This document shows, one piece after another, positions 43,699 to 53,272 of a DNA stretch of 64,000 nucleotides. The DNA comes from Acetivibrio sp. MSJd-27 (GTDB lineage Bacteria > Bacillota > Clostridia > UMGS1840 > HGM11507): positions 82,332-146,331 of the forward strand of contig NZ_JAHLPV010000002.1 of NCBI RefSeq assembly GCF_018918095.1, written 5' to 3'. The notes under the pieces are model-generated. The model was not told where the DNA came from and ran no database searches. It saw nothing but the letters and a program-made list of their open reading frames with translations. Within the stretch, counting starts at the first letter, position 1. The number at the start of each line of letters is the position of its first letter. A program made the translations under genes and the position numbers.

Positions 43699-44401
43699 TT
43701 TCCATGCCTCCCTTCAGCGGAAAGCAGACAGCGCCAATTCCGGAACTTACCAGTGCGGCGATAATCACAATCCACCCTACCGACAGTTCTTTCAATACAG
43801 GCGTAAAATAAAAAAGACAGCTGATTGCAATAGCCGTCAATGTCACGACGGTGATGGGTTTGGATTCTTTGGCTGGTTCCACAATGATTGCAATAAACAT
43901 GGCATACAGCATAATGCCGAGGGCATTTTGGATGCTTTGCGGAAAGATATTTCCGCTGTATGCACCCAGAAAGGTTCCCAATGACCATCCAATGATTGGC
44001 AGAGTCATTAGTCCCATAAAATAAGTAAAATTAAAATCCATCTTCCGCTGGGACGCTACCGCAAAGATTTCATCGGTGATTCCGAAGGACAGAATTGCCC
44101 GCTGGTACCATGGAATCCCCTCCTCTATTTTTTGAGAGAGAGAAAAGGACATCAGCATATAGCGTATATTGATGATAAATGTGGTAAGTGCCAGTTCCAA
44201 GAGTGTTCCGCCTGCCGCCAGAATATTGACCCCTGCAAATTGTCCGGCTGAGGTCAGATTGGTAAACGAGATCAGAACCGATTGGAATATGTTTAATCCG
44301 CATTGAAACGCAATGATCCCAAATGCAAATGAAACAGACAGGTATCCAAGACCGATTGGGAGTCCGTCCTTTACGCCGGTAAAATAATGATTATTTGTCA
44401 T
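43691..44401 (-). CDS. azlC: Branched-chain amino acid export protein AzlC
   Basis: 236 residues with about seven membrane segments; GLPIGLGYLSVSFAFGIIAFQCGL and SAGQFAGVNILAAGG fit AzlC. Large subunit of the AzlCD exporter. ATG at 44401 follows GGGGGA. A near-perfect promoter lies 27-55 bases upstream, so azlC-azlD-vanZ is probably one transcript. Confidence 0.9.
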   Translation of the reverse strand: MTNNHYFTGVKDGLPIGLGYLSVSFAFGIIAFQCGLNIFQSVLISFTNLTSAGQFAGVNILAAGGTLLELALTTFIINIRYMLMSFSLSQKIEEGIPWYQRAILSFGITDEIFAVASQRKMDFNFTYFMGLMTLPIIGWSLGTFLGAYSGNIFPQSIQNALGIMLYAMFIAIIVEPAKESKPITVVTLTAIAISCLFYFTPVLKELSVGWIVIIAALVSSGIGAVCFPLKGGMENE

Positions 44402-44427
44402 GTGCAGTCCCCCTGTTTCTTTCCAAT

Positions 44428-44456
44428 ATGATAGTATGTTCCTGGCTTTCTGTCAA
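44428..44456 (-). promoter_or_regulatory. azlC promoter
   Basis: On the minus strand TTGACA (44451-44456) and TATCAT (44428-44433) with a 17-base spacer, 27 bases from the azlC start. Both boxes match those of the aro promoter. Confidence 0.82.
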
Positions 44457-44496
44457 GGTTTCCGGAGGGGATTCGGAAAAATTTCTAAAATTTTTA

Positions 44497-44525
44497 TTGA
44501 CAATTTGAAAAGAATCGGTTATATT
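44497..44525 (+). promoter_or_regulatory. GntR/ABC operon promoter
   Basis: TTGACA (44497-44502) and TATATT (44520-44525), 17-base spacer, 57 bases before the GntR start. Confidence 0.82.
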
Positions 44526-44538
44526 ATGACTGTATTAA

Positions 44539-44561
44539 CTGTATTATTAATCATAGTACAG
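44539..44561 (+). promoter_or_regulatory. Possible GntR operator
   Basis: CTGTA (44539-44543) and TACAG (44557-44561) form an inverted repeat with a 13-base gap just after the promoter; a direct ACTGTATTA repeat overlaps its left half. Autorepressing YtrA-type GntR regulators bind such sites. Confidence 0.45.
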
Positions 44562-44581
44562 ATGGAGAAAGGAGTGGTATC

Positions 44582-44941
44582 TTGTTTACGCTGGATTATA
44601 CCGAAAAAAAAGCATTGTACGAACAGGTGAAGGACAAGATGAAAGACATGATCCTAAACGATATACTCAAAGAGAACGATCAGCTGCCGTCCGTCAGAGA
44701 GCTATCCATGCAGCTTACACTGAATCCCAACACCATCCAGAAGGCATACAAGGATCTGGAGACGGAAGGATATATTTATTCGGTCAAGGGAAAGGGAAAT
44801 TTTGTCGCGAGGGTCAGCACCATCAACCGAAACGAAAAGTGTACGGCACTATACCGGCAGATGAAAGAGCTCGTCCGGGAACTGATCTTCATTGGGGAGA
44901 CCAGAGAACAGATAACCAGTCAGATGGAAGCATTCTTTTAA
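44582..44941 (+). CDS. GntR family regulator, YtrA type
   Basis: 119 residues. Winged HTH at residues 10-75 (YEQVKDKMKDMILNDIL, then LPSVRELSMQLTLNPNTIQKAYKDLETEGYIYSVKGKGNFV), followed only by a short dimerisation tail, which is the YtrA subfamily. These regulators usually repress the ABC transporter genes that follow. The start is TTG at 44582 behind AAAGGAG. The ABC ATPase gene starts 17 bases after the stop. Confidence 0.9.
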   Translation: MFTLDYTEKKALYEQVKDKMKDMILNDILKENDQLPSVRELSMQLTLNPNTIQKAYKDLETEGYIYSVKGKGNFVARVSTINRNEKCTALYRQMKELVRELIFIGETREQITSQMEAFF

Positions 44942-44957
44942 AAGGGAGGGATAATCT

Positions 44958-45860
44958 TTGATTCAGGTAAATCATATTACGAAATATTTTGAGCAGTTCA
45001 AGGCACTTGACGATCTTTGTCTGCATGTGAAAAAGGGTTCTGTCTATGGCTTGATCGGTCCAAACGGAGCTGGGAAAACCACCGTCATAAACCATATTAC
45101 CGGTGTTTATCGTCCCAATGGCGGAGAGGTACTGGTGAACGGTCAAAACTGTTATGAAAATACAGCAGTAAAGCAAAAGCTTCTCTACATACCGGACGAC
45201 CTTTATTTCTTTGCAACTTTTTCCATCCAGCAAATGGCGAAATTTTATGCCGAAACCTATAAGGATTTCAACTGGGAGCGCTATGAAACGTTAAAACAGG
45301 TGTTCGGAATCCATGAGAAAAAGCTGGTCAGCAAGCTGTCAAAGGGAATGAAAAAACAGGTTGCGTTCTGGCTCGCAATCAGTTCCATGCCGGATGTGCT
45401 TGTTTTGGATGAACCGGTGGACGGGCTGGATCCTGTTATGCGGAAAAAAGTCTGGAACCTGGTTGTGCAGGATGTGTCCGAACGCCAGATGACGGTTTTG
45501 GTATCCTCCCATAATTTACGTGAACTGGAGGATATCTGCGATACCGTAGGAATTCTCCACAGAGGGCATATGCTGCTGGAAAAGGAGCTGGATGATTTAA
45601 AGGGTGACATCCACAAATTTCAGGTTGCCTTCCCGCAGGACGGCGCTGTGGAACAGCTGGAAAAAGAATTGGAAGTTCTGCACGTCAGCAAAATGGGTTC
45701 CGTTAGCCTGCTGATTATCAAGGGCGACCGAAAAAAGATCAGCGATAAAATCGCGGAATACAATCCATTGATTTCGGATTCCGTTCAGCTTACGCTGGAA
45801 GAGGTATTTATCTATGAGTTAGGGGGGATTGGTTATGACATCAAAGACATCTTTATTTAA
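44958..45860 (+). CDS. ABC transporter ATP-binding protein
   Basis: 300 residues. Walker A GPNGAGKTT near residue 35, an LSKGMKKQ signature, Walker B VLVLDEP and the switch His in VSSHN; the last 80 residues are a C-terminal extension typical of export-type ABC-2 ATPases. TTG at 44958 follows GGGAGG. It overlaps the permease by 26 bases. Probably exports a peptide, antibiotic or lipid; the substrate is not known. Confidence 0.92.
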   Translation: MIQVNHITKYFEQFKALDDLCLHVKKGSVYGLIGPNGAGKTTVINHITGVYRPNGGEVLVNGQNCYENTAVKQKLLYIPDDLYFFATFSIQQMAKFYAETYKDFNWERYETLKQVFGIHEKKLVSKLSKGMKKQVAFWLAISSMPDVLVLDEPVDGLDPVMRKKVWNLVVQDVSERQMTVLVSSHNLRELEDICDTVGILHRGHMLLEKELDDLKGDIHKFQVAFPQDGAVEQLEKELEVLHVSKMGSVSLLIIKGDRKKISDKIAEYNPLISDSVQLTLEEVFIYELGGIGYDIKDIFI

Positions 45861-47886
45861 CAAAAGCATATTTCTAAATAACCTCAGAAGGCTTTGGTGG
45901 GGTTCTCTTCTCTACTTTATCATTTTGGTACTGGTCATGCCGATGCAGATTTCCATGTCAGGAGTCACCTATTATGCGGAATTCCAACAGGCAAGCAACC
46001 CGCCTTCCGTGTTTGACTCACTTCTGTTCCGGAACTCTTTTTCGCTGTTTGCGATTGGGCTTTTGATTGTCGTACCGGTGCTGGTATCCCTGCTGCTGTT
46101 CCGCTATCTGCACGTGAAGAAGCAGGCGGCGGCCATCCATAGCTTGCCGGTGACGCGGTTGAGCCTGTTTGTGACCAATTTTGTGTCCGGTATTGTTCTG
46201 ATGTATCTGCCTATCCTGTTAAACGGCATCATTTTGATGTGTTACTGTACGTTTGGCGGCTACTGTTCGGTTATGCCGATGACTAGTATTTTTGCGTTTG
46301 TGGGGCTTCAGCTTCTGTTTTCCGCTGTTTTGTTCGCTGTCCCTGTCTTTTTCGCAATGCTTACAGGGAACACCATTTTGCAGGTCATCTTTACATATGC
46401 TTCCTATTATCTGCCCATCGGGCTTTGTACGGGCGTCTCTTACCTGATGAGCTTGGTTCTGTTCGGCTACCGGGATAATATCACTTTTCTGGATCCTTTG
46501 TTTGAGCAGATTCCGATTTTCCAGCTGATACGTGCTTTTAATGGAGATCATACCTTTGGCGCAATTGACGTGATTTTTCTGCTGATACTTACCGTTTTGC
46601 TGCTTGTGTTTGCCTATCTGTTTTACCGCCGAAGAAATCTGGAAACAGCCGGGGACGCTATCAGCTTCCAATGGCTGAAGCCGGTTTTCAAATATCTCGT
46701 GACCATATGTCTCTGTGTTCTGGTGGTAACCTACTCATCGGCTTTAAACAACCAAATCTCTGTCCTGACCGGCATTTTGTTCCTAACAGCGGCTGTTGTC
46801 GCTTACTTTGGAAGTGAAATGCTGATGCGGAAAAGCTTTCGGGTCTTTCACTGCTGGCGGGGCTTTCTGGTTTTTATCGCCATTGTCGCGGTCATTTCGG
46901 CCGGCGTGAAGGCGGATGTTTTTGGTTACGAAAAACGCATTCCGGATATCGCCAATGTATCGTCTGCCTCTTATGGCACGGAAGATATGAACATACGGGA
47001 TGCTCCGAAGTTTCCGGTTGCACCGGCGTCTGCCTCTTATGGCACGGAGGATATGAACTCTCTAACGGAAGATTTTGCAACAAATACCGAACGGGTAGAG
47101 GGGGAAGTCGACAATCCGGAAACGATTCAGCTCATCGCCGATGTGCACCGCTCTATCATTGCACACAAACAGGAACTTCTGGAAGCTCCATATCCGGATT
47201 CTGCCGGAAACCGCCGCTATTACAGAACCATCAGCTACCGTATGAAAGACGGAGAGATCTTCACCCGCCACTACCGAATCGATGAAGCAGTGATAGAGGA
47301 CGCACTAAAACCACTGTATGAAAGTCAGGATTATAAGAAGGCTTATTTTGACGTGGTCCGCCGTTTTCAGGATACTGATTTCACCAGTGCGGAAATACAC
47401 AGCTCCTACAGTTATTCCATGGACAGCGACACGGCAAAAGAAGTTTACCGGCTGGTTCTTGCAGATATTGATACACTTGGCTATGAGGATATTAATCCAG
47501 CGGATAAAGATGTGCTGTGCACTGTGAGTTTTACAAAAATGGATGATAAAAAGCAAACCGTTGCGCGCAGCGCGGATATCCATATAACCCCCAACTTTAA
47601 AAACACCATTGCCTATCTGCGGGAACACAATATCTATCAAAGAGTTGTCATAAGTCCCGCGAATGTAGAAAAAATCATGGTCAGCGTTCTCAATGAAACA
47701 GTTGGCGAGGTGACAGATAAAGAAGCGATACGAAAGCTTCTTGAAGACTACCGAAAAGGAAATTTTCTGAAAAGTGTCACGGGGGAGGAAAATTATGAAA
47801 TCATTGCAGTGATGGAAAACGGAGAACAGTTTTCACTGGGTGTTATGGACACCGCCCCTTACTTTATGAAAACACCCGCCGAATAA
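45835..47886 (+). CDS. ABC-2 type permease with large C-terminal domain
   Basis: 683 residues. About ten membrane helices fill residues 20-360; KKQAAAIHSLPVTRLSLFVTNFVSG is a common ABC-2 loop. Residues 365-683 are soluble and predicted outside, of unknown fold. At the junction the sequence ASYGTEDMN occurs twice, 22 codons apart, encoded by a 30-base direct repeat with one mismatch. GGGGGG precedes ATG at 45835, inside the ATPase gene. A terminator follows. Confidence 0.85.
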   Translation: MTSKTSLFNKSIFLNNLRRLWWGSLLYFIILVLVMPMQISMSGVTYYAEFQQASNPPSVFDSLLFRNSFSLFAIGLLIVVPVLVSLLLFRYLHVKKQAAAIHSLPVTRLSLFVTNFVSGIVLMYLPILLNGIILMCYCTFGGYCSVMPMTSIFAFVGLQLLFSAVLFAVPVFFAMLTGNTILQVIFTYASYYLPIGLCTGVSYLMSLVLFGYRDNITFLDPLFEQIPIFQLIRAFNGDHTFGAIDVIFLLILTVLLLVFAYLFYRRRNLETAGDAISFQWLKPVFKYLVTICLCVLVVTYSSALNNQISVLTGILFLTAAVVAYFGSEMLMRKSFRVFHCWRGFLVFIAIVAVISAGVKADVFGYEKRIPDIANVSSASYGTEDMNIRDAPKFPVAPASASYGTEDMNSLTEDFATNTERVEGEVDNPETIQLIADVHRSIIAHKQELLEAPYPDSAGNRRYYRTISYRMKDGEIFTRHYRIDEAVIEDALKPLYESQDYKKAYFDVVRRFQDTDFTSAEIHSSYSYSMDSDTAKEVYRLVLADIDTLGYEDINPADKDVLCTVSFTKMDDKKQTVARSADIHITPNFKNTIAYLREHNIYQRVVISPANVEKIMVSVLNETVGEVTDKEAIRKLLEDYRKGNFLKSVTGEENYEIIAVMENGEQFSLGVMDTAPYFMKTPAE

Positions 47887-47945
47887 GAAGGTTTTTCCAT
47901 CCGCTTTACTTGCGGCAGAATCCGTTTTCGAACCCCTGGCTCCCT

Positions 47946-47988
47946 TAAAAAGGCAGACACATCAAAATTCATTGTGTGTCTGCCTTTT
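47946..47988 (+). terminator. Intrinsic terminator after the ABC operon
   Basis: AAAAGGCAGACACA and TGTGTCTGCCTTTT pair around a 13-base loop, with T residues after the stem. Confidence 0.88.
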
Positions 47989-48003
47989 CTTTGCGGCTCT
48001 ATT

Positions 48004-49422
48004 TTAGCCGACGGTTATTTTATTTTTCGATGGATTTTCGTCCGCTGTCCCCTGCTTTAAAAGCATCTCGCCAATCTGAAAGACATTTCCGGCACCCACG
48101 GTTATCACAAGATCCCCTTCCCCGGCCCGCTGGCTGACATAGTCAACAATCTGTGTAAAATCAGAAAGATAAACCGCTCCTTCAATACGCTCAGCCAAGT
48201 CCTTGGAGGAAATGCCGTAAACATTTTGTTCCCGGGCAGCATAAATATCGGTAATAATCAGTGTTTCCACGCCGCTTAAGACCTTCACAAATTCGGGAAA
48301 TAAAGCTTTGGTGCGAGTGTAAGTATGGGGCTGGAATATCAGGTAAAGATGATTGTATTCCATGTTGGATATGGAATTTAGTGTGGAGGCGATTTCGGTA
48401 GGGTGATGCGCATAATCATCGTAGACCGCGGCGCCTTGAAACATACCCTTGCGTTCAAAGCGGCGTTTCGCACCTTCGAAATGTTTTAATCCCGCCGCAA
48501 TATCATCAAAACAAACGCCTAGAAGCAAAGAGCAAAGTGTTGCGGCCAGCGCGTTTAAAATGTTGTGACTTCCCTTTATAGCAAGCTCCGCTCTGCCCAG
48601 CTTTTTCTCTTCATAGATCACATCAAAGGACGGGTGTCCCTCTCTGTCATAGGTAACGTTTTTGGCATAAATGTCATTCTCTTCACGCATACCGAAGGTA
48701 TAAGTTCTGTGCTTTATCGCCGGCCGGATTGCACGGCAGTTTATATCGTCGCCGTTCAGAAGGACAAAACCGTTTTCATCGGTTCGATCGGAAAATTTCA
48801 GAAAGGCGGACTTGATATGCTCAATATCCCTGAAATAGTCCAGATGGTCTGCTTCAATATTCAGGATCACAGAAGCGTAAGGATAAAATTGCAGGAAGCT
48901 TTCCACATATTCGCAAGCCTCGCAGATAAAATAATCCTTTTTTCCGATATTTAGATTGCCCTCAATTCGGTTGAAATCTCCTCCTACCGATACGGTAGGA
49001 TCCAAACGGGCATCCAAAAATATGCTGGCTATCATGGAGGTTGTCGTCGTTTTTCCGTGGGTTCCCGCCACGTTAACGGGATAGTGGTATCCGCGCATCA
49101 TTTCGCCCAAAAGAACACAGCGCTCCACCGTCAGAATCCCTTTTGCTCTGGCCTGGCGCAGTTCCTCGTTGTCCTCATGAATCGCCGCCGTGTAAACCAC
49201 CAGATCAAAATCCCTGATATTTTCTGCCGCATGTTTGTAGATCACTTTTATACCAAGCTGCTCCAACGCTTTTGTATTGGAAGAGATATTGGCGTCAGAG
49301 CCGGAAACGGTGTGACCGTCATGAAAGAGAAGCTTGGCAAGAGAGCTCATGCTGACACCGCCGATTCCAATAAAATGAATCCTGCTGTTTTTCTGCCTCA
49401 AAACATCTATGACTGAATGCAA
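48004..49422 (-). CDS. murC: UDP-N-acetylmuramate-L-alanine ligase
   Basis: 472-residue cytoplasmic Mur ligase adding L-Ala to UDP-MurNAc. Residues 14-36 hold the nucleotide loop IHFIGIGGVSMSSLA; the ATP site is NVAGTHGKTTTTSMI, and EADHLDYF and FEGAKRRFE follow. The start is TTG at 49422, eight bases after AGGAGG. It is separated from its own promoter by about 30 bases and converges on the ABC operon. Confidence 0.95.
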   Translation of the reverse strand: MHSVIDVLRQKNSRIHFIGIGGVSMSSLAKLLFHDGHTVSGSDANISSNTKALEQLGIKVIYKHAAENIRDFDLVVYTAAIHEDNEELRQARAKGILTVERCVLLGEMMRGYHYPVNVAGTHGKTTTTSMIASIFLDARLDPTVSVGGDFNRIEGNLNIGKKDYFICEACEYVESFLQFYPYASVILNIEADHLDYFRDIEHIKSAFLKFSDRTDENGFVLLNGDDINCRAIRPAIKHRTYTFGMREENDIYAKNVTYDREGHPSFDVIYEEKKLGRAELAIKGSHNILNALAATLCSLLLGVCFDDIAAGLKHFEGAKRRFERKGMFQGAAVYDDYAHHPTEIASTLNSISNMEYNHLYLIFQPHTYTRTKALFPEFVKVLSGVETLIITDIYAAREQNVYGISSKDLAERIEGAVYLSDFTQIVDYVSQRAGEGDLVITVGAGNVFQIGEMLLKQGTADENPSKNKITVG

Positions 49423-49455
49423 GGAAAATTCCTCCTATCATTAATCTTATTATAT

Positions 49456-49485
49456 ATTATATAAAATAAACTGACAATTAGTCAA
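49456..49485 (-). promoter_or_regulatory. murC promoter
   Basis: Minus-strand TTGACT (49480-49485) and TATAAT (49456-49461) with an 18-base spacer, 34 bases before the murC start. Confidence 0.75.
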
Positions 49486-49712
49486 ACAAAATCCCCAAAA
49501 AACATAAAAAAGCTGAAAAATCAGAGGAAACCGGTGAGAGTATTTGAAACATAAATTCATTGTACGGTTAACTTCCCTCCTCTTTTGATTGGCAGTCTTC
49601 AAAAGTTGTCATTTATCAGCATTCCACTATGAAAATGGGATGATTTTCCTCAAAAAATCATATTAGGTTTGACGCTCTAACGCTTCGTATGAGTGAAAAA
49701 TCAAAAAAACAT

Positions 49713-49740
49713 TTTACAAATTGAAAAATTTGTGTATAAT
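49713..49740 (+). promoter_or_regulatory. spoVG promoter
   Basis: TTTACA (49713-49718) and TATAAT (49735-49740), 16-base spacer, a vegetative-type promoter. In Bacillus spoVG is under sigma-H; no clear sigma-H match was found here. Confidence 0.65.
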
Positions 49741-49849
49741 AGAAATATACATAGGTTTTTCAATTAAGATTTGGCAGACGGCTGTTAAAAAAGTGGTTGC
49801 AATAAAAGGTGGGACAGGCGTTAAGTCAGTACAGGGAGGTGACAGAGGA

Positions 49850-50134
49850 ATGAATATCACAGATATTCGTGTTCGTAAGGTGAATTCTATCGGCAAGATG
49901 AAAGCTGTGGTTTCTATTACTTTGGATGATTGCTTCGTGGTTCATGACATTAAAGTAATTGAAGGGCAAGAAAAGCTTTTTATCGCTATGCCAAGCAGAA
50001 AAACACCGGAGGGGGAATTCAAAGATATTGCCCATCCGATCAACACCGAAACGAGGGAATTGCTGGAAACGAAAATTCTGGCGGCCTACGAGGAAGCTCT
50101 TTTAGAAGCTCCGGAAGACTCAGAAGAAGAATAA
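49850..50134 (+). CDS. spoVG: Septation and regulatory protein SpoVG
   Basis: 94 residues; [26 protein letters not shown], then [31 protein letters not shown], nearly the canonical SpoVG sequence, with an acidic tail. It is a conserved nucleic-acid-binding regulator tied to sporulation, septation and virulence in Firmicutes. ATG at 49850 follows GGGAGGTGACAGAGGA. glmU lies downstream as in Bacillus, but a strong 18-bp hairpin separates the two. Confidence 0.96.
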   Translation: MNITDIRVRKVNSIGKMKAVVSITLDDCFVVHDIKVIEGQEKLFIAMPSRKTPEGEFKDIAHPINTETRELLETKILAAYEEALLEAPEDSEEE

Positions 50135-50139
50135 TTATG

Positions 50140-50182
50140 AAAATTTGGAGAGTGTATGGCCTATACGCTTTCCAAATTTTAT
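50140..50182. terminator. Strong hairpin between spoVG and glmU
   Basis: AAAATTTGGAGAGTGTAT pairs along all 18 bases (two G-T pairs) with ATACGCTTTCCAAATTTT around GGCCT (50140-50180). The stem ends in a T run on both strands. It probably terminates or attenuates transcription after spoVG. Confidence 0.7.
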
Positions 50183-50246
50183 GTTCAAAACAAGTTGGCA
50201 ATGTATGGAATGTGAAAAATCAAATATCTTGGAGAGTGTTTATTGT

Positions 50247-51629
50247 ATGGATCGTTTTTCCGCTGTCATTCTGGCGGCCGGTGAGGGCACAAGAATGAAA
50301 TCGTCCACCCCGAAAGTTCTGCACAAAATTCTTGGAAAACCAATTATCAGCTGGATTGTGGATGCACTGACCACGGCACAGGCTGATGATATTCTCACTG
50401 TGGTCGGCCATGGGAAAGAGCAGGTAATGGAACATTTGGATGGAAAAGTAAAATTCGGTGTGCAGAAACAGCAATTGGGTACAGGTCATGCCGTCATGCA
50501 GGTGAGAGATCAGATCGGCAGTTCTTCTACCGTGCTGGTTCTCTGTGGCGATACGCCTTTGATCGGCAGCGAGAGCATCAATGAAATTTATGAGCATCAT
50601 AAAAATGCCGGCAACAGTGTCACCGTGGTCTCTGCGGAGCTGGATAACCCCTTTGGCTACGGCCGTATTGTCAAGGATGGCTCCGGCAATCTTTTGAAAA
50701 TCGTTGAGCAAAAGGATGCTACGCCGCAGGAAAGTTTAATCTGTGAAATCAATTCAGGAATGTATATGTTTGAAAAATCCGCACTGCTGGGTGCTTTGGA
50801 TTCCCTGCGCAATGATAACGCTCAGGGAGAATACTATTTGACGGATACCGTGGAATTGATTTTAAAGGGCGGTGGGAAAGCGGGCACCTATATCATGAAA
50901 GACTCCCGGGATATTCTGGGAATCAACAATAGGGTGCAGTTGGCGGAGGCCGCAAAAATTCTAAAGCAGAGAGTGAATGAAAATTATATGCTTGACGGCG
51001 TCACCATTGTTGACCCGGAAAACACTTACATAGAACCGGGAGCGGTGATCGGAAAAGATACAGTTATCGAACCCAACTGCCAGATAAAAGCAGGGAGCCA
51101 TATTGGGAGTGAATGTGTTATCGGACCGGATACAATAATAAATAACAGCACGGTCGGTGACAGGACAACCGTATTAAAAGCGGTTGTCAATGACAGCAAA
51201 ATCGGCGCTGATACAACGGTAGGGCCATTTGCCTATATCCGCCCGAACAGTGATATCGGAAGCCATGTCAAGATCGGCGATTTTGTGGAGATCAAGAAAT
51301 CCATAATCGGCGACAATACAAAAGTATCCCATTTAACATATATCGGCGACGCACAGGTTGGGGAGCGGGTAAATTTCGGTTGTGGTACCATCACCGTCAA
51401 TTATGACGGAAAGAACAAATTTCAGACTGTGATAGAGGATGACGCGTTTATCGGCTGCAATACCAATCTGGTTGCTCCAGTGACGGTGAGGGAACATTCC
51501 TTTATTGCGGCAGGCTCTACCATTCACAAAGAAGTCCCGAAGAATGCCCTTGCCATTTCCAGGGTAAGGCAGGAAAATAAAGAGGAATGGGTTTTAAAAC
51601 GGGATGAAAAACGAAACGGAGGAAAATAA
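50247..51629 (+). CDS. glmU: Bifunctional GlcN-1-P acetyltransferase / UDP-GlcNAc pyrophosphorylase
   Basis: 460 residues. The N-terminal uridyltransferase has [21 protein letters not shown] and GDTPLI; residues 250-460 form the left-handed beta-helix of hexapeptide repeats ([42 protein letters not shown] with the catalytic region). It makes UDP-GlcNAc for cell wall polymers. ATG at 50247 follows GGAGAG; longer in-frame starts cross the hairpin. prs begins two bases after its stop. Confidence 0.96.
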   Translation: MDRFSAVILAAGEGTRMKSSTPKVLHKILGKPIISWIVDALTTAQADDILTVVGHGKEQVMEHLDGKVKFGVQKQQLGTGHAVMQVRDQIGSSSTVLVLCGDTPLIGSESINEIYEHHKNAGNSVTVVSAELDNPFGYGRIVKDGSGNLLKIVEQKDATPQESLICEINSGMYMFEKSALLGALDSLRNDNAQGEYYLTDTVELILKGGGKAGTYIMKDSRDILGINNRVQLAEAAKILKQRVNENYMLDGVTIVDPENTYIEPGAVIGKDTVIEPNCQIKAGSHIGSECVIGPDTIINNSTVGDRTTVLKAVVNDSKIGADTTVGPFAYIRPNSDIGSHVKIGDFVEIKKSIIGDNTKVSHLTYIGDAQVGERVNFGCGTITVNYDGKNKFQTVIEDDAFIGCNTNLVAPVTVREHSFIAAGSTIHKEVPKNALAISRVRQENKEEWVLKRDEKRNGGK

Positions 51630-51630
51630 A

Positions 51631-52584
51631 ATGATAACTCACGGTAAGGACATTAAGATCTTTGCTGCAAATTCCAATCCACAGCTTGCGAAGGACATTG
51701 CCAACATCCTGGGGGTGGATGTCGGGCAGTCTATCATCAACCATTTTTCCGATGGTGAAATTGCTGTGAACATCTATGAAACTGTCCGCGGATCTGATGT
51801 TTTTGTTGTGCAATCAACCTCAAACCCCGTAAATGACAACTTGATGGAATTATTGATCATGATCGATGCGTTCAAGCGTGCTTCCGCCGGCCGTATCACT
51901 GCGGTCATTCCGTATTTCGGATATGCGCGGCAGGATAGAAAGGCGAAAGCCAGAGATCCGATCTCCGCGAAACTGGTTGCTGATCTGCTGACAGCAGCGG
52001 GAGCGGACAGGCTGCTCACAATGGACCTGCATGCTCCGCAGATTCAGGGATTCTTCAACATTCCTGTTGACCATTTGCTGGGTTCCGCTGTCCTCTGCCC
52101 GTATTTTGCGGAAAAATATGCGGATTATGATAACCTGTGCATCGTTTCTCCGGATTTGGGAAGCGTTACCAGAGCACGGTTCTATGCGGATAAGCTGGAC
52201 TGCCCCATCGCCATCATTGATAAACGCCGTCCCAAGGCGAATGTCTGCGAAGTGATGAATATCATCGGCGATGTGAAGGATAAACATGTTATTATGATTG
52301 ACGATATGATTGATACCGCCGGAACCATCGCGAACGCTGCAAAAGCGCTGAAGGATCGCGGTGCTATCACAGTAAACGCCGCCTGCACTCATGCGGTATT
52401 CTCCGGCCCTGCCATTGAACGTCTGGAGCAGGCGCCGTTTGACGAGGTTGTTATTCTGGACACCATTGCCCTGCCGGAGGAAAAGAAGCTGGACAAAGTG
52501 AAAATCCTTTCTGTTGCGCCGGTGTTTGCGGAGGCTATCGATCGGATTTATGAGGATCTGTCCGTCAGCACACTGTTTGTGTAA
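51631..52584 (+). CDS. prs: Ribose-phosphate pyrophosphokinase
   Basis: 317 residues making PRPP from ribose 5-phosphate and ATP. Motifs: [48 protein letters not shown], the metal site [12 protein letters not shown] and the PRPP loop [17 protein letters not shown] at 51631 follows GGAGG within the end of glmU. The glmU-prs-pth-mfd order matches Bacillus. Confidence 0.97.
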   Translation: MITHGKDIKIFAANSNPQLAKDIANILGVDVGQSIINHFSDGEIAVNIYETVRGSDVFVVQSTSNPVNDNLMELLIMIDAFKRASAGRITAVIPYFGYARQDRKAKARDPISAKLVADLLTAAGADRLLTMDLHAPQIQGFFNIPVDHLLGSAVLCPYFAEKYADYDNLCIVSPDLGSVTRARFYADKLDCPIAIIDKRRPKANVCEVMNIIGDVKDKHVIMIDDMIDTAGTIANAAKALKDRGAITVNAACTHAVFSGPAIERLEQAPFDEVVILDTIALPEEKKLDKVKILSVAPVFAEAIDRIYEDLSVSTLFV

Positions 52585-52610
52585 AAAAGCAAAAATGAAA
52601 TAACGGAGGG

Positions 52611-52636
52611 GGGCTGTTGAAAAGACAGTCCCTTTT
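52611..52636 (+). terminator. Possible terminator after prs
   Basis: GGGCTGT pairs with ACAGTCCC with one bulge, followed by TTTT. Weak, and pth follows only 40 bases on. Confidence 0.4.
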
Positions 52637-52672
52637 GGGCGTTTTCTAACGCCGGCGAAAGGAGGACAACAT

Positions 52673-53272
52673 ATGAAAATCATTGCGGCTCTGGGAAATC
52701 CGGGCAAACAATATGAATTTACACGGCATAACGCCGGTTTTTTGATGGCGGATTTTTATGCCCAAGAGCATAACTTCTCCATAAACCGGATAAAATTTAA
52801 AGGGCTGACTGGAGAGATCATGATAAACGGTGAAAAAATTCTATTTTTAAAGCCGCAGACCTTTATGAATCTGAGCGGTGAAAGTGTCCGGGAAGCCGCT
52901 GATTTCTATAAAGTACCCCCCGAGGACATCCTCGTTATCTATGACGACGTGTCCATGGAATTGGGAAGACTCCGCATCCGCAGAAAAGGAACGGACGGAG
53001 GACATAACGGCATTAAAAACATTATCTATCACATGCACAGCGATGCGTTTCCCCGCATAAAAATCGGGATAAGTGAGAAGCACTTTGGGGACTTGAAGGA
53101 TTTTGTCCTCTCCCCTTTCTCAAATTCCAGTCTGGAGGTATTGCGGGAGATTGCAAAAATCAATATGGGTGTGATAGACACTTTTATAAAAGATGGGGTA
53201 GATGCGGCGATGAACCGTTACAATGCCACGAACCTGGGAAAGAAAGAAGAAGGAGAAGAAACCGATGATTAA
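52673..53272 (+). CDS. pth: Peptidyl-tRNA hydrolase
   Basis: 199 residues; frees tRNA from prematurely released peptidyl-tRNA. MKIIAALGNPGKQYEFTRHNAGF contains the catalytic His and GNPG loop, LKPQTFMNLSGESV and IYDDVSMELGRLRIRRKGTDGGHNGIKNII follow. AGGAGG precedes ATG at 52673. Its end overlaps the Dabb-family gene by eight bases. Confidence 0.96.
   Translation: MKIIAALGNPGKQYEFTRHNAGFLMADFYAQEHNFSINRIKFKGLTGEIMINGEKILFLKPQTFMNLSGESVREAADFYKVPPEDILVIYDDVSMELGRLRIRRKGTDGGHNGIKNIIYHMHSDAFPRIKIGISEKHFGDLKDFVLSPFSNSSLEVLREIAKINMGVIDTFIKDGVDAAMNRYNATNLGKKEEGEETDD

Larger units (their letters stand above)
49423..49849. other. Divergent control region between murC and spoVG
   Basis: Contains the murC promoter on the minus strand, the spoVG promoter on the plus strand and, between them, an AT-rich stretch with a short hairpin ATGATTTT-CCTC-AAAAAATCAT (about 49639-49660). 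No gene or repeat module is seen. Confidence 0.6.
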
